A stretch of 64,000 nucleotides of DNA from an uncultured Bacteroidales bacterium (lineage in GTDB: Bacteria; Bacteroidota; Bacteroidia; Bacteroidales; CAIXZF01). The notes under the pieces are model-generated. The model was not told the DNA's origin. It searched no databases and saw only the letters and a list, made by a program, of their open reading frames with translations. Of the stretch, positions 16,999 to 25,929 are shown piece after piece. Position 1 is the first letter of the stretch, and every line of letters begins with the position of its first letter. The stretch spans positions 89,363 through 153,362 of the forward strand of contig CAIXZF010000072.1 of assembly GCA_903923925.1 (NCBI GenBank). Direction: 5' to 3'. The translations under genes were made by a program, and so were the position numbers.

Positions 16999-18514
16999 TA
17001 AACTTAAGTTAAGCGTTCATATATATTCATTTATTCTGATAATGTTTGGATTACTTATTTCCGGCAAAATTTCAGGGCAGGCAACCAACAGGATGCTGGG
17101 TGATGGCGAAGGCGGAGATATTGAAAAGACTTCTTACAGGCTTTTTACAGAATTAAAATGGGATTCATTAATCCAGTTCAACACATATGCCATTAAACAG
17201 GGTACCGATTATTTTTACCTGCGTGAGCGTCTTGGAATTGCCTGGTACGAAAAGCAAAACTATCGCAAAGCTGTTGAAAATCTCGAAGTTGCCTATACAA
17301 TGAATCCCACCGATAACTATAATAATGCCACCCTTTACTGGTGTTATCTTAATGCAGGCAGAAGAGGAGATGCTTCCTTATTCGGGATTAAAATGAGCAA
17401 CGAAAGCCAGGCATATTACAAGTATTCCAAAAGTAAACTGGTGGAAAATGTTTTTGTTGAATCTGGACCTTCGTTTTCTGGAAATTATAAAGCGCAGGAG
17501 GATATTCAGATTCAGGGAACTGATACTACTATTTATGGTGAAAATAACCTTTCAGGAAATTCATTTTATACACATGCCGGCATTACTACAAAACTATTTC
17601 CATGGCTGAAAATATACCAGGGGTATAGTCAGATCAATACGGATATGCAAAAACGTTCTGTTTTCAGAATCCAATATCCAAGCATCACAGATCACGATAC
17701 AACCGGAGCATATCAAAATAAGCAGCATGAGTATTATCTGTCCGCCAGCATTTTCCCAAAGCAAGGGTGGACAATTACTCCTTCCTTCCATTATATATAT
17801 TCCGAAGCTCTTAGTTTTAATTATCACTATTACTGGGATACAACCTTATATTGGGCAAATCCTGGCTGGGATACTGCTCAGACTGTCCAGTATTATGATA
17901 ATTATGCTTTTATTGATACAGCGAAAATATTTCATAATTATGTTGCTTCACTTGGAATTTCATATGACTATAAGGCTTTTAACTTCTATGCCTATGGAAG
18001 CTTTTCCAGGATTAATAGTCTGAATCAGAAAAGTGCAGGCTTTTCTATATCATGGTTTCCAAAAGGGAATCTTGATATTTATTCGGTTTCTTCCCTGTCG
18101 GTGATGCAATCAGAATACTGGAAACTGGGAGGTTCAAGTGGTAAAGGATATGGTGCCGGAAATGGCATTTCCAGTTACTCAAAACAGACCGATAACCGAT
18201 TGATATTAAATCAGAAGCTTGGGGTTAAACTCCAGCATAAAATATGGCTTGAAGGGAGCATTTCTTTTGGAGACCTTGACATGTATTCTGATCAGAATGC
18301 CTTTATAGTTTATAATGTGGCAGATAAAATTAAACAGAAAGCCGGACTCGCATTAATCTGTCCTATCAATCCCAGGTATGAATTGTTTTTACGCTACAAC
18401 CGTTACTTGCGACAAAGTAGTTATATAACATATACGGGATCAGAAACATTTACTACTAATTCAGTTAATTATTTAAATCACAGTGTAATAGGAGGTATAA
18501 AATGGTATTTCTAA
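16979..18514 (+). CDS. TPR plus outer-membrane beta-barrel protein
   Basis: Start chosen as GTG 16979: it follows AGGAGG (16963-16968) by ten bases and gives a proper signal peptide (basic N-terminus, hydrophobic core, ending SGQ). ATGs further upstream (16925) would put that hydrophobic core internal. The 511-residue product has TPR-like repeats (about 60-130: Y-L-R-E-R-L-G-I-A-W-Y-E-K-Q-N-Y-R-K-A-V-E-N-L) followed by about 350 residues of alternating aromatic strands ending W-Y-F, typical of an outer-membrane barrel. This order resembles YaiO-type proteins. It overlaps both neighbours, so it belongs to the PqqD operon and may carry the product across the outer membrane. Confidence 0.75.
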   Translation: MRSNQISKLKLSVHIYSFILIMFGLLISGKISGQATNRMLGDGEGGDIEKTSYRLFTELKWDSLIQFNTYAIKQGTDYFYLRERLGIAWYEKQNYRKAVENLEVAYTMNPTDNYNNATLYWCYLNAGRRGDASLFGIKMSNESQAYYKYSKSKLVENVFVESGPSFSGNYKAQEDIQIQGTDTTIYGENNLSGNSFYTHAGITTKLFPWLKIYQGYSQINTDMQKRSVFRIQYPSITDHDTTGAYQNKQHEYYLSASIFPKQGWTITPSFHYIYSEALSFNYHYYWDTTLYWANPGWDTAQTVQYYDNYAFIDTAKIFHNYVASLGISYDYKAFNFYAYGSFSRINSLNQKSAGFSISWFPKGNLDIYSVSSLSVMQSEYWKLGGSSGKGYGAGNGISSYSKQTDNRLILNQKLGVKLQHKIWLEGSISFGDLDMYSDQNAFIVYNVADKIKQKAGLALICPINPRYELFLRYNRYLRQSSYITYTGSETFTTNSVNYLNHSVIGGIKWYF

Positions 18515-19134
18515 GAAATGTTGCAGCAGGATTATTCGTTGGAATACTTGCATTCTTAACAGTTAATAACGCATTTTCGCAGGATTTTAAAGCAATCCAA
18601 CTTGCTTTTAGTAGTAGTTATGCCAGCGAAAAAGCAGGTGAGCATACAAAAGCGATTGAGGAACTAAAAAAGATTTATGATACTGAATCCTATGAAATAA
18701 ATCTCCGACTGGGCTGGCTCAGTTATCAGGCAGGTTTATTTACGGAATCAATGGCATATTACCAAAAAGCAATTGCATTAAGACCATTTGCTATTGAAGC
18801 CAAACTTGGATTCGTTTACCCGGCCTCTGCCAAAGGGAATTGGGAACAGCTAAGAACCCAATATGTTGAAATTCTGAAGATTGATCCTCAGAATTCATTA
18901 GTAAATTACCGGATGGGATTAATTTATTACGGCAAAGAGGATTTTACAACCGCGTTTAAGTACTTTGAAAAGGTAGTGAATCTTTATCCTTTCGATTATG
19001 ATTCCCTAATCATGTTTGCCTGGACAAACTTTAAACTTGGTAAGTATCGTGAAGCTAAAGTCTTATTCAACAAGGCTCTGATGAATAAACCTAATGATTC
19101 TTCAGCTTTAGAGGGTTTGAGCTTGATAAAGTAA
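18502..19134 (+). CDS. Periplasmic TPR protein
   Basis: The 210-residue protein has a signal peptide (1-27, ending FSQ) and four or five tetratricopeptide repeats, for example A-G-L-F-T-E-S-M-A-Y-Y-Q-K-A-I-A-L-R-P and K-E-D-F-T-T-A-F-K-Y-F-E-K-V-V-N-L-Y-P. TPRs bind other proteins, so a scaffold between inner- and outer-membrane parts of this operon is plausible. It overlaps the preceding barrel gene by 13 bases and has a strong AGGAGG (18490-18495) six bases before its ATG. Shine-Dalgarno sequences this strong are uncommon in Bacteroidetes. It is the last gene of the operon. Confidence 0.8.
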   Translation: MVFLRNVAAGLFVGILAFLTVNNAFSQDFKAIQLAFSSSYASEKAGEHTKAIEELKKIYDTESYEINLRLGWLSYQAGLFTESMAYYQKAIALRPFAIEAKLGFVYPASAKGNWEQLRTQYVEILKIDPQNSLVNYRMGLIYYGKEDFTTAFKYFEKVVNLYPFDYDSLIMFAWTNFKLGKYREAKVLFNKALMNKPNDSSALEGLSLIK

Positions 19135-19154
19135 AGCCAATGCTGTTACCTTTG
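19123..19154 (+). promoter_or_regulatory. Candidate promoter for ispG
   Basis: TTG at 19123-19125 and TACCTTTG at 19147-19154 match the Bacteroidetes -33 and -7 elements with 21 bases between them. The expected start of transcription is near 19161, about 30 bases before the ispG ATG. This argues that ispG is not part of the upstream operon. Confidence 0.5.
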
Positions 19155-19189
19155 TACTTTAAAAGGTAAATGACTCTACACTCAGGAAG

Positions 19190-21067
19190 ATGCTAATTTC
19201 TCCTCCCCTGATTTATCAGCGACGAAAAACGAAAGTTGTTCATCTGGGCGATTTGCCGCTTGGAGGTAAATATCCTATCCGTGTTCAATCGATGACCAAC
19301 ACCGATACAATGAACACCAAAGCTTCTGTTGCTCAGATTATTAGAATGGTTGAGGCTGGAAGTGAGTATGTACGTTTAACTGCTCAGGGGATTAAAGAGG
19401 CTGAGAATCTGGCTGTAATCAAAAATGAACTTCTTAAAAGGGGTTACAGAACTCCGCTGATTGCTGATATTCATTTCAACCCGAAAGCTGCGGAATTAGC
19501 TGCCTGCCTGGTTGAGAAAGTAAGAATAAATCCGGGAAATTATATCGACAGGAAAGTGTCGGCAATGCTGGAGTATTCCGACCAGGAATATGCCAATGAA
19601 CTTGAGCGCATCTCAGATCGGCTCACTCCGCTTTTAAAAGTTTGTAAAGAATTTGGAACTGTTATTCGCATAGGTACTAATCACGGTTCTCTTTCCGACA
19701 GGATTATGAGTCGCTATGGCGATACGCCAGAAGGAATGGTGCAGAGTGCAATCGAGTTCCTGCAAATTTGTCACGATTTCGGCCATTTCGAAGTTGTATT
19801 GTCAATGAAATCGAGCAATATCAAGGTTACAACCTATGCAAACCGCCTGCTGGCAGCACGCATCGATTCTCTTGGCATGAATTATCCTATCCATTTAGGT
19901 GTTACAGAAGCAGGGAATGAAGATGATGGACGTGTTAAGTCAGCCATTGGAATAGGAGCTTTGCTGGAAGATGGAATAGGAGATACCATTCGGGTTTCGC
20001 TTACCGAAGATCCCGAAAATGAGCTTCTTCCGGCAAGAGATATTGTGCGGAGGTACAATAAACGAAAACCATCAGTATTGACGCATGTTGAGGCTAACCC
20101 ATTTATTCCGTATTTTTCTTTTTCCAGAAGGATGTCAAATCCTGTTGGAAATATCGGAGGCACACAAAAGCCGGTAGTAATTACTTCCTGTATGGGAATA
20201 GCCGGATTCCAATGCTATTACTTCTCCAGGCCTTTAATTACGCCAGAATATATACACAATTCACCACATATTAAAACACTTGATCATCCTGCTTTTATTG
20301 ATGAAATCCATATAGCAACAAAGTGGAAAGCTGATGATCATACCTCCGTTCCCATTTTTACTGCAAGTGAATATCTCGAGGCTTCTATAAAGTCGAAAAG
20401 ATTGAATTTTGTAAGAATCGGAGCTGGCGATTGTACAGATACTCTCATTAATAAAGTAAAATCGGACCCTACTGTAGTGATTGTTTTTGATGGAGCAGGT
20501 CTTGATGATTATACTGACCTTTCTCATTATACACGTCGCTTGTTTATGATGCTTGAAGAGCATGAATGCCGTCAGCCTGTAATTATTAAACGCAGGTATA
20601 TTGATCTGCATCCTGATTTAATGCTGATAAACGCCTCTATTGATTTTGGTTCCTTACTTGTTGACGGACTGGGCGATGGCTTATGGCTCGAGGGCGATCC
20701 GGAAGGAATATGTAAATTCCCCACACGTACTTCTTTTGCAATCCTTCAGGCTACTGGCGACAGAATTACCCGAACGGATTATATTTCCTGCCCTTCGTGC
20801 GGAAGAACTCAGTTTAACATTCAGAAAGCTCTGGAAAGTGTAAAAGCACAGACTTCACAGCTGGTAGGCGTTAGAATTGCCGTAATGGGTTGTATTGTAA
20901 ACGGTCCCGGCGAAATGGCCGATGCACATTATGGTTATGTTGGTGCTGCTGCCGGAAAAATAAGCCTTTACAAAGGTAAGGATCTGGTGAAACGCAATAT
21001 TGATGAAGATTCTGCAGTCGCAGAACTCATCGGCCTGATCAAGGATTCCGGTGATTGGCAGGATTGA
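19190..21067 (+). CDS. ispG: 4-hydroxy-3-methylbut-2-enyl diphosphate synthase (GcpE)
   Basis: IspG converts MEcPP to HMBPP, the next-to-last step of the MEP isoprenoid pathway, using a 4Fe-4S cluster. The 625-residue protein starts with a TIM barrel (V-Q-S-M-T-N-T-D-T; I-A-D-I-H-F-N-P). It ends with the cluster domain: C-P-S-C-G-R-T-Q-F and M-G-C-I-V-N-G-P-G-E. Between them lies an insertion of roughly 250 residues (about 280-530), as in the long form found in plants and Bacteroidetes; the short E. coli form is about 370 residues. Cluster-binding cysteines are intact. It has its own promoter and is followed by a repeat-rich gap. Confidence 0.95.
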   Translation: MLISPPLIYQRRKTKVVHLGDLPLGGKYPIRVQSMTNTDTMNTKASVAQIIRMVEAGSEYVRLTAQGIKEAENLAVIKNELLKRGYRTPLIADIHFNPKAAELAACLVEKVRINPGNYIDRKVSAMLEYSDQEYANELERISDRLTPLLKVCKEFGTVIRIGTNHGSLSDRIMSRYGDTPEGMVQSAIEFLQICHDFGHFEVVLSMKSSNIKVTTYANRLLAARIDSLGMNYPIHLGVTEAGNEDDGRVKSAIGIGALLEDGIGDTIRVSLTEDPENELLPARDIVRRYNKRKPSVLTHVEANPFIPYFSFSRRMSNPVGNIGGTQKPVVITSCMGIAGFQCYYFSRPLITPEYIHNSPHIKTLDHPAFIDEIHIATKWKADDHTSVPIFTASEYLEASIKSKRLNFVRIGAGDCTDTLINKVKSDPTVVIVFDGAGLDDYTDLSHYTRRLFMMLEEHECRQPVIIKRRYIDLHPDLMLINASIDFGSLLVDGLGDGLWLEGDPEGICKFPTRTSFAILQATGDRITRTDYISCPSCGRTQFNIQKALESVKAQTSQLVGVRIAVMGCIVNGPGEMADAHYGYVGAAAGKISLYKGKDLVKRNIDEDSAVAELIGLIKDSGDWQD

Positions 21068-21662
21068 TCAAGCTATTTTTACTTAATTGTTCAGTCCCTT
21101 CAGGAGACTGGATGTCCTGAGGCATGTTCCAACCCCTGGTTGCGCCAGGGGTTATTCAAATTGAGCCGCTCCACCGCTTAAGACTGACCGACAAATTTCA
21201 GTATTCGCCTACAATATCCTTGAACAGAACCATAATTATTGGAGGCATTTCATTGATGCCCTACGGGCAAAAGCCTGTATTGAATGCCGCGTTTCTATTG
21301 GCATTAAAGCCCTACGGGCTAAGTGAGGAATGCCGGCTAAGTCAGGCTATGTCAGGAATGAGCATTTCTACGGGCTATCCAGAAGTGCGGTTTCCTTCTC
21401 CGTCAGGAGATTAATGCCAATAGAAACATGGAAACCAATACGTAATTTTTCTCCGTAGGAGATTAATAAAATTGGGTTGGTGGCTAAAATGGAGGAAAAT
21501 AATTACAGCCATGGGATATATCTTTACGAAGTCAGGAAATACCACCAATATGTAATTCTCTTACAGTAAAGACTTCAAATTCAATTAGGTGATCTTTCAA
21601 TGGTTTCGTTAAATTCTTTTTCTCCTTGAGGAGGAGGTGTGCCAGAGACTGGGATTGAAGCA
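21068..21662. repeat. Non-coding gap filled with palindromic repeats
   Basis: About 595 bases without a believable gene. It holds a perfect hairpin AACCCCTGG-TTGCG-CCAGGGGTT (21131-21153), two exact copies of the palindrome GCCCTACGGGC (21258-21268, 21309-21319), a partial copy (21368-21375) and a TCTCC-GTA-GGAGA palindrome (near 21452). An imperfect stem CAGTC/GACTG (21092-21110) lies just after ispG. An open frame of 96 codons crosses the area but consists of the repeats and resembles no protein. This looks like a cluster of REP-like elements that may also protect or end the convergent ispG and SNF2 transcripts. Confidence 0.65.
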
Positions 21663-24600
21663 TCAATCTCTGTCCTTAATTAAATTCACTAATTCTGCCA
21701 TGGAAAGCTTGCCAGATTGGTCGCTGCCTTCGAGCAGTGAGTCAGCCAGGTCGCGTTTGGTATTGTGCAACTTGATAATTTTCTCTTCAATAGTGTTCTG
21801 AGCAACTAATCTGTAAATTGTAACCGGCCGCATTTGCCCGATTCGGTGAGCACGGTCGGAGGCCTGGTCTTCAACGGCTGGGTTCCACCACGGATCGAGG
21901 TGAATAACATAATCGGCTGCAGTTAGGTTCAGTCCCAGCCCTCCCGCTTTTAGGCTGATCAGGAATAGGTCACCTTCTCCTCCCTGGAATTTTTTAACAC
22001 TCTTTTCCCGATCAGGGAGAGAACTTGAACCATCTAAATATTGGTAACTAATACCCAGCTTATCAAGTGCCTGGCGAACCAATGTAAGATGCGTTACAAA
22101 CTGACTAAATACCAGCGCTTTATGTTTATTTTCGATCAACTCAGCTACAATGTCAAGAAAGGTTGAAAGTTTAGAAGAACTGATATTGATCAGCGGATTA
22201 ACAATAGCCGGGTTACAACATGCTTGTCGTAGCCGGGTGATTTCTGCTAATGCTTTCAAATGTTTTGCCCCTTGCTGTCCGGAATCGTTTTCTAAGTTAG
22301 CTATTGCCTGGCGCCTTAAGGCTTCGTAAAATGCCATTTCTTCGGTACTTAGTTCCACTTTGCGAATAACTTCTGTCTTTGCAGGTAATTCGTCGAGAAC
22401 TGATGATTTTGTACGTCGCAAAATAAATGGGGCAATTAACTTTTTCAGGTGTTTGCGGGCAAGATCATTATCGGGTTTAATATATGTATCTGTAAAATGA
22501 GAGAGAGAACCCAGCAATCCCGGGTTGATAAAGTTAAATAAATTCCAGATCTCTCCCAGGTGGTTCTGAATCGGGGTTCCTGTAAGTACCATTCTGAAAG
22601 GGGCTTGCAGTTGCATGGCGGCTTTCGAGGTTTTTGTATTGTAATTTTTTATAGTATGCGCTTCATCAAGCACTATTGAGGCAAAAGTGGTTTGTGAAAA
22701 GGCTTTTTCCTCTGATTGCAGCAGCCCATAGGAAGTTATCAGCAGATCTCCCGCTTCAAGAGTATTCAGTATCTGTTCGCGGTTTCCGCTTGAAAGTGTT
22801 TTCACTTTCAGCCCGGGAGCAAATTTTGCAGTTTCACTCATCCAGTTGTGTATCACAGAAACCGGGCAAATTACTAAAGCCGCCCCGCTTTGAGCGCGAT
22901 GCAGCAATACAGCCAGCGCTTGAATAGTTTTCCCTAATCCCATATCATCAGAAAGACATGCCCCAGCATCCCATTCTGCGAGTCGGGTTAGCCATCGGAA
23001 TCCCTCTTCCTGATAGGGGCGGAGGTCGGCCTGAAGGTTGGCAGGTAGCAGAATATCAGCATTTTGAACTGAAGTTAGTCGCTGCTGAAATTCTTTCCAT
23101 AATTTGTCGGTTTTCAAATTTTCTGCTTCATCAAAGAAATCGCCTAAGGCTACAGAGGCAAATTTATTGATCTGAATACCATTTTTACCGGAGGTTGAAA
23201 AGGTCCGCAATTCATCCAGCTGTTTTTTCAAACGCTCACTCAATGCCAGAAATTCGCCATTTTTTAACTCTATAAAGCGGGTATACCCCTTCTCTGTGAG
23301 TTGAAGCAATTGTTGGATTGTAAGCACTGTATCTTCGTCAACTTTCAATTCTCCCTGTAATTCGAACCAATTTGATTGAGTTTTTATCTTTAAATTCAGG
23401 TTGCTGAAATTTACTGTGCCTTTAATTTTGTAGCGTTCTCCTTCAGGCCATTCAACAACACATTTATCAAGATGTGCAGACAGAATGTCCAATAGGTTAA
23501 GCGAGTCCAAGGGGTTGCCGAAAGCAATTAAATCGTCAGTTATGTCTATACTTTCGAGCGCTTGTATATTTTCCAAAAGCTCATTTGCAAACGCTGATTC
23601 TCTTTCCAGATCGCGGCTTACCTGAAGTTGTACGCCTTTTTCATTGGCAATTAAGGTTTTGCCGCCTTTGCCTGGTTTACAATACGGTGGGTGGCTGCCA
23701 AAAGGTTTTGCAAACAATTCAGCCTTCAGCCCTTGACCCATTGGAAGCAACTGAACCCGGATACGCGAATCAGCCGACACTTTTTTAACATTCGAATGCT
23801 CTGAAACCGACAAATCGGAATGAACCATAAAATGTGAACTGAAGTTACCCAGAACCTGCATCAGTTTTTCTTTTCCTTGCTCAGGAACAGTAATTTTTTG
23901 TTGTTTAATAGCTTCAATAACTGTTCGTTGCTGTATTGTTAAATCATAAATTTTGTAGCGCGTATTGGTCTCTTTAACAATATGCAGGTTTTCAGAAGCA
24001 TCATCAATATCGGTAGACAAAGTAAAGCCTTTCGGGATTTTAGTTACCCTCAATATAGGTTGTGCCGCAATTAGTTCAATCGGAAGATCATTCGTCCCTT
24101 CAAGGAAAACATAAGGATGCCCAACCAGCTCCTTTAGTGCTGAAGAAGGTAATATGTATTCTTCAGCCCCATAATAACCAGTGGAATACCTTACCATATT
24201 TGCCACATGGGAATCTTGCTGAGTCATTCCGTCCACCTTTCCATAACTGAAAGTTTTAAGTGCAATATTTCTTCCCGACGACCACAAGCCTTTTGCAGTG
24301 CGGGTTTGCAAAACCGGCTGAATATTCAGTCGTTTAAAACTCACGTAATAAACTACCCTGTACTTTCCCTGTTCGTCTTTTCCTGTTGAGTTACTTTTTC
24401 CCGTATTGATTGAAAGAAAGGCATTAAGGGCTTTTTCCCATTCTTCCTGCCTGGAAATATGCGATAGTATTGGTTCGAATTCGAAATGCCCTGCAACTTT
24501 TTCATACAAGGCTTGAGATTCTTTATTGCCAAGCCATTGCTTTAAAATATATGCGCCTTCGTAAGCTAACAAACGATAACCATTTGAATATGCCTTGTTA

Positions 24601-25727
24601 ACTTTTACAAATACATCCATTAAAATACTGTTATCAACTTTAATATCAACAAGATACAATGTTAGAAAGTTAATCAGGAAGAAATAATCTTCGTTTGTTG
24701 TAAAAAGATTAGCTTTAAGTTGCAGACCAGATATTATCAGTTTCTCTTTGTCGTTGAAATAATAATTCAGAACAGCTTGGGGAATCTCGTCTTCAGTTTT
24801 ATAATTTTTTTTGTGTATGAAAACATCGATTTTCTGGAAAATGGGGGCAGATTCTTCGGGGGTTGCTTGCAGCAGGGCAACAAGGTGATAAAATGCGTCA
24901 AAAAGATTACTTGGTAACTGTGTCCCTCTTTCAAACGAACGTTGTGCTTTTAGGCCCTTTTCAAATTGTATTAATGCTGGCTTAATAGTATTGATTTGTA
25001 GTAAACCAATTGCTGTCATAAAATGATTAGCAATCTCATTTTTGCTCACTGAAAGTGCTTCGCTAATATTTCCAAGATGGAAATTGTGCTGAGCTTCTAT
25101 ACTTGGTAATAGCACAGCGTTTAAAGGCGTTACTTTCGTTTTTATTTTCTCAAGATATTGACGTAAGCCCTCAATTGGTAATAAACCAGAAAAATGTGAA
25201 TTAGCTTTAAATATAAGTAATTGTTTGATAATACGAATGTTAATCATTGAGAAATGATCTGTATATGCTTCATTTTCAAGCAAAGAAGTCATTGTATCGC
25301 TCAATTCGGGAAAACCATATAAGAGAAATCTGTTCTCTGCTTCCGCAAATTTTGTTTTATCGAAAAGCAGGCTGTACAAGAAGTCCTTCAGGTTTCGGAT
25401 TAATGTATAACCCAAATAATAGGTTTTAAATCTATTTAAAGCGGCCTCCCATTCCAGAGAATAATTATTTTTTTGAGGAAGTATATAGATCAGAAATTCA
25501 GGAATAACGGAATAAGAACTGCTATTGGAAGATTTTGTTAAAATGCCATTAATGTATGCATTTTCTAAATGCTTTGAAATTTTTGTAGTCGATAATATAG
25601 TTTTCCAGGATATTGCTATTGGAAAGCTATAATAATTAATATCATCAGCCATAAACGCTGCAACATGAATTACATACAGCTCAGCTTCAGATAGCGAATT
25701 GTAATAATCAGCCAGTTTTTGATTCAT
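21663..25727 (-). CDS. SNF2-family DEAH helicase/ATPase
   Basis: The 1354-residue protein is a Swi2/Snf2-type DNA translocase. The motor occupies roughly the last 460 residues: D-D-M-G-L-G-K-T (motif I, near 930), D-E-A-H (motif II, near 1018), L-T-G-T-P-I-Q-N (motif III), S-L-K-A-G-G-L-G-L-N-L-T and D-R-A-H-R-I-G-Q (motifs V and VI, near 1290). All are intact. The first 900 residues contain helical repeats and an unassigned beta-rich part without an obvious zinc-finger SWIM motif. Bacterial relatives are thought to remodel protein-DNA complexes or RNA polymerase; the exact role is unknown. No restriction or phage-defence partner genes stand beside it. Confidence 0.9.
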   Translation of the reverse strand: MNQKLADYYNSLSEAELYVIHVAAFMADDINYYSFPIAISWKTILSTTKISKHLENAYINGILTKSSNSSSYSVIPEFLIYILPQKNNYSLEWEAALNRFKTYYLGYTLIRNLKDFLYSLLFDKTKFAEAENRFLLYGFPELSDTMTSLLENEAYTDHFSMINIRIIKQLLIFKANSHFSGLLPIEGLRQYLEKIKTKVTPLNAVLLPSIEAQHNFHLGNISEALSVSKNEIANHFMTAIGLLQINTIKPALIQFEKGLKAQRSFERGTQLPSNLFDAFYHLVALLQATPEESAPIFQKIDVFIHKKNYKTEDEIPQAVLNYYFNDKEKLIISGLQLKANLFTTNEDYFFLINFLTLYLVDIKVDNSILMDVFVKVNKAYSNGYRLLAYEGAYILKQWLGNKESQALYEKVAGHFEFEPILSHISRQEEWEKALNAFLSINTGKSNSTGKDEQGKYRVVYYVSFKRLNIQPVLQTRTAKGLWSSGRNIALKTFSYGKVDGMTQQDSHVANMVRYSTGYYGAEEYILPSSALKELVGHPYVFLEGTNDLPIELIAAQPILRVTKIPKGFTLSTDIDDASENLHIVKETNTRYKIYDLTIQQRTVIEAIKQQKITVPEQGKEKLMQVLGNFSSHFMVHSDLSVSEHSNVKKVSADSRIRVQLLPMGQGLKAELFAKPFGSHPPYCKPGKGGKTLIANEKGVQLQVSRDLERESAFANELLENIQALESIDITDDLIAFGNPLDSLNLLDILSAHLDKCVVEWPEGERYKIKGTVNFSNLNLKIKTQSNWFELQGELKVDEDTVLTIQQLLQLTEKGYTRFIELKNGEFLALSERLKKQLDELRTFSTSGKNGIQINKFASVALGDFFDEAENLKTDKLWKEFQQRLTSVQNADILLPANLQADLRPYQEEGFRWLTRLAEWDAGACLSDDMGLGKTIQALAVLLHRAQSGAALVICPVSVIHNWMSETAKFAPGLKVKTLSSGNREQILNTLEAGDLLITSYGLLQSEEKAFSQTTFASIVLDEAHTIKNYNTKTSKAAMQLQAPFRMVLTGTPIQNHLGEIWNLFNFINPGLLGSLSHFTDTYIKPDNDLARKHLKKLIAPFILRRTKSSVLDELPAKTEVIRKVELSTEEMAFYEALRRQAIANLENDSGQQGAKHLKALAEITRLRQACCNPAIVNPLINISSSKLSTFLDIVAELIENKHKALVFSQFVTHLTLVRQALDKLGISYQYLDGSSSLPDREKSVKKFQGGEGDLFLISLKAGGLGLNLTAADYVIHLDPWWNPAVEDQASDRAHRIGQMRPVTIYRLVAQNTIEEKIIKLHNTKRDLADSLLEGSDQSGKLSMAELVNLIKDRD

Positions 25728-25755
25728 ATAGGAATGAATTATAGAGGATAGAAAG

Positions 25756-25763
25756 CAAATGTA
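25756..25763 (-). promoter_or_regulatory. Candidate -7 box for the SNF2 gene
   Basis: Minus-strand TACATTTG is a full TAnnTTTG match, 28 bases before the SNF2 ATG. A weak TTTCA occurs about 20 bases further upstream. Confidence 0.45.
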
Positions 25764-25880
25764 AAAATTGCTATCGGATTACTGAAATATGTAATAAATA
25801 TTTGGTAAAACTGTATGAAAAAAGTTTGGCATGATTTTCTCAATTGCTTAACAACCAGCATCGCCAATCAAAAGAAGGTA

Positions 25881-25914
25881 AAAAAAAGCCAGCTTTTTAG
25901 AGCTGGCTTTTTTT
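25881..25914 (-). terminator. Rho-independent terminator of the first C25 gene
   Basis: AAAAAGCCAGCT and AGCTGGCTTTTT form a long stem around a 6-base loop, with A and T runs on the two sides. It lies 16 bases after the stop of the C25 gene read on the minus strand. The symmetric A/T tracts would let it act in both directions. Confidence 0.85.
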
Positions 25915-25929
25915 ACAGTTTTAATACTA

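Noticed and set aside
21124..21414. 96-codon frame after ispG as a gene
   Set aside because: It is made of palindromic repeats (two GCCCTACGGGC copies and the CCCCTGG hairpin) and has no protein-like pattern.
21663..25727. SNF2 helicase as part of a phage-defence system
   Set aside because: No nuclease, methyltransferase, PLD or other defence partner stands beside it; neighbours are ispG and a secreted peptidase.
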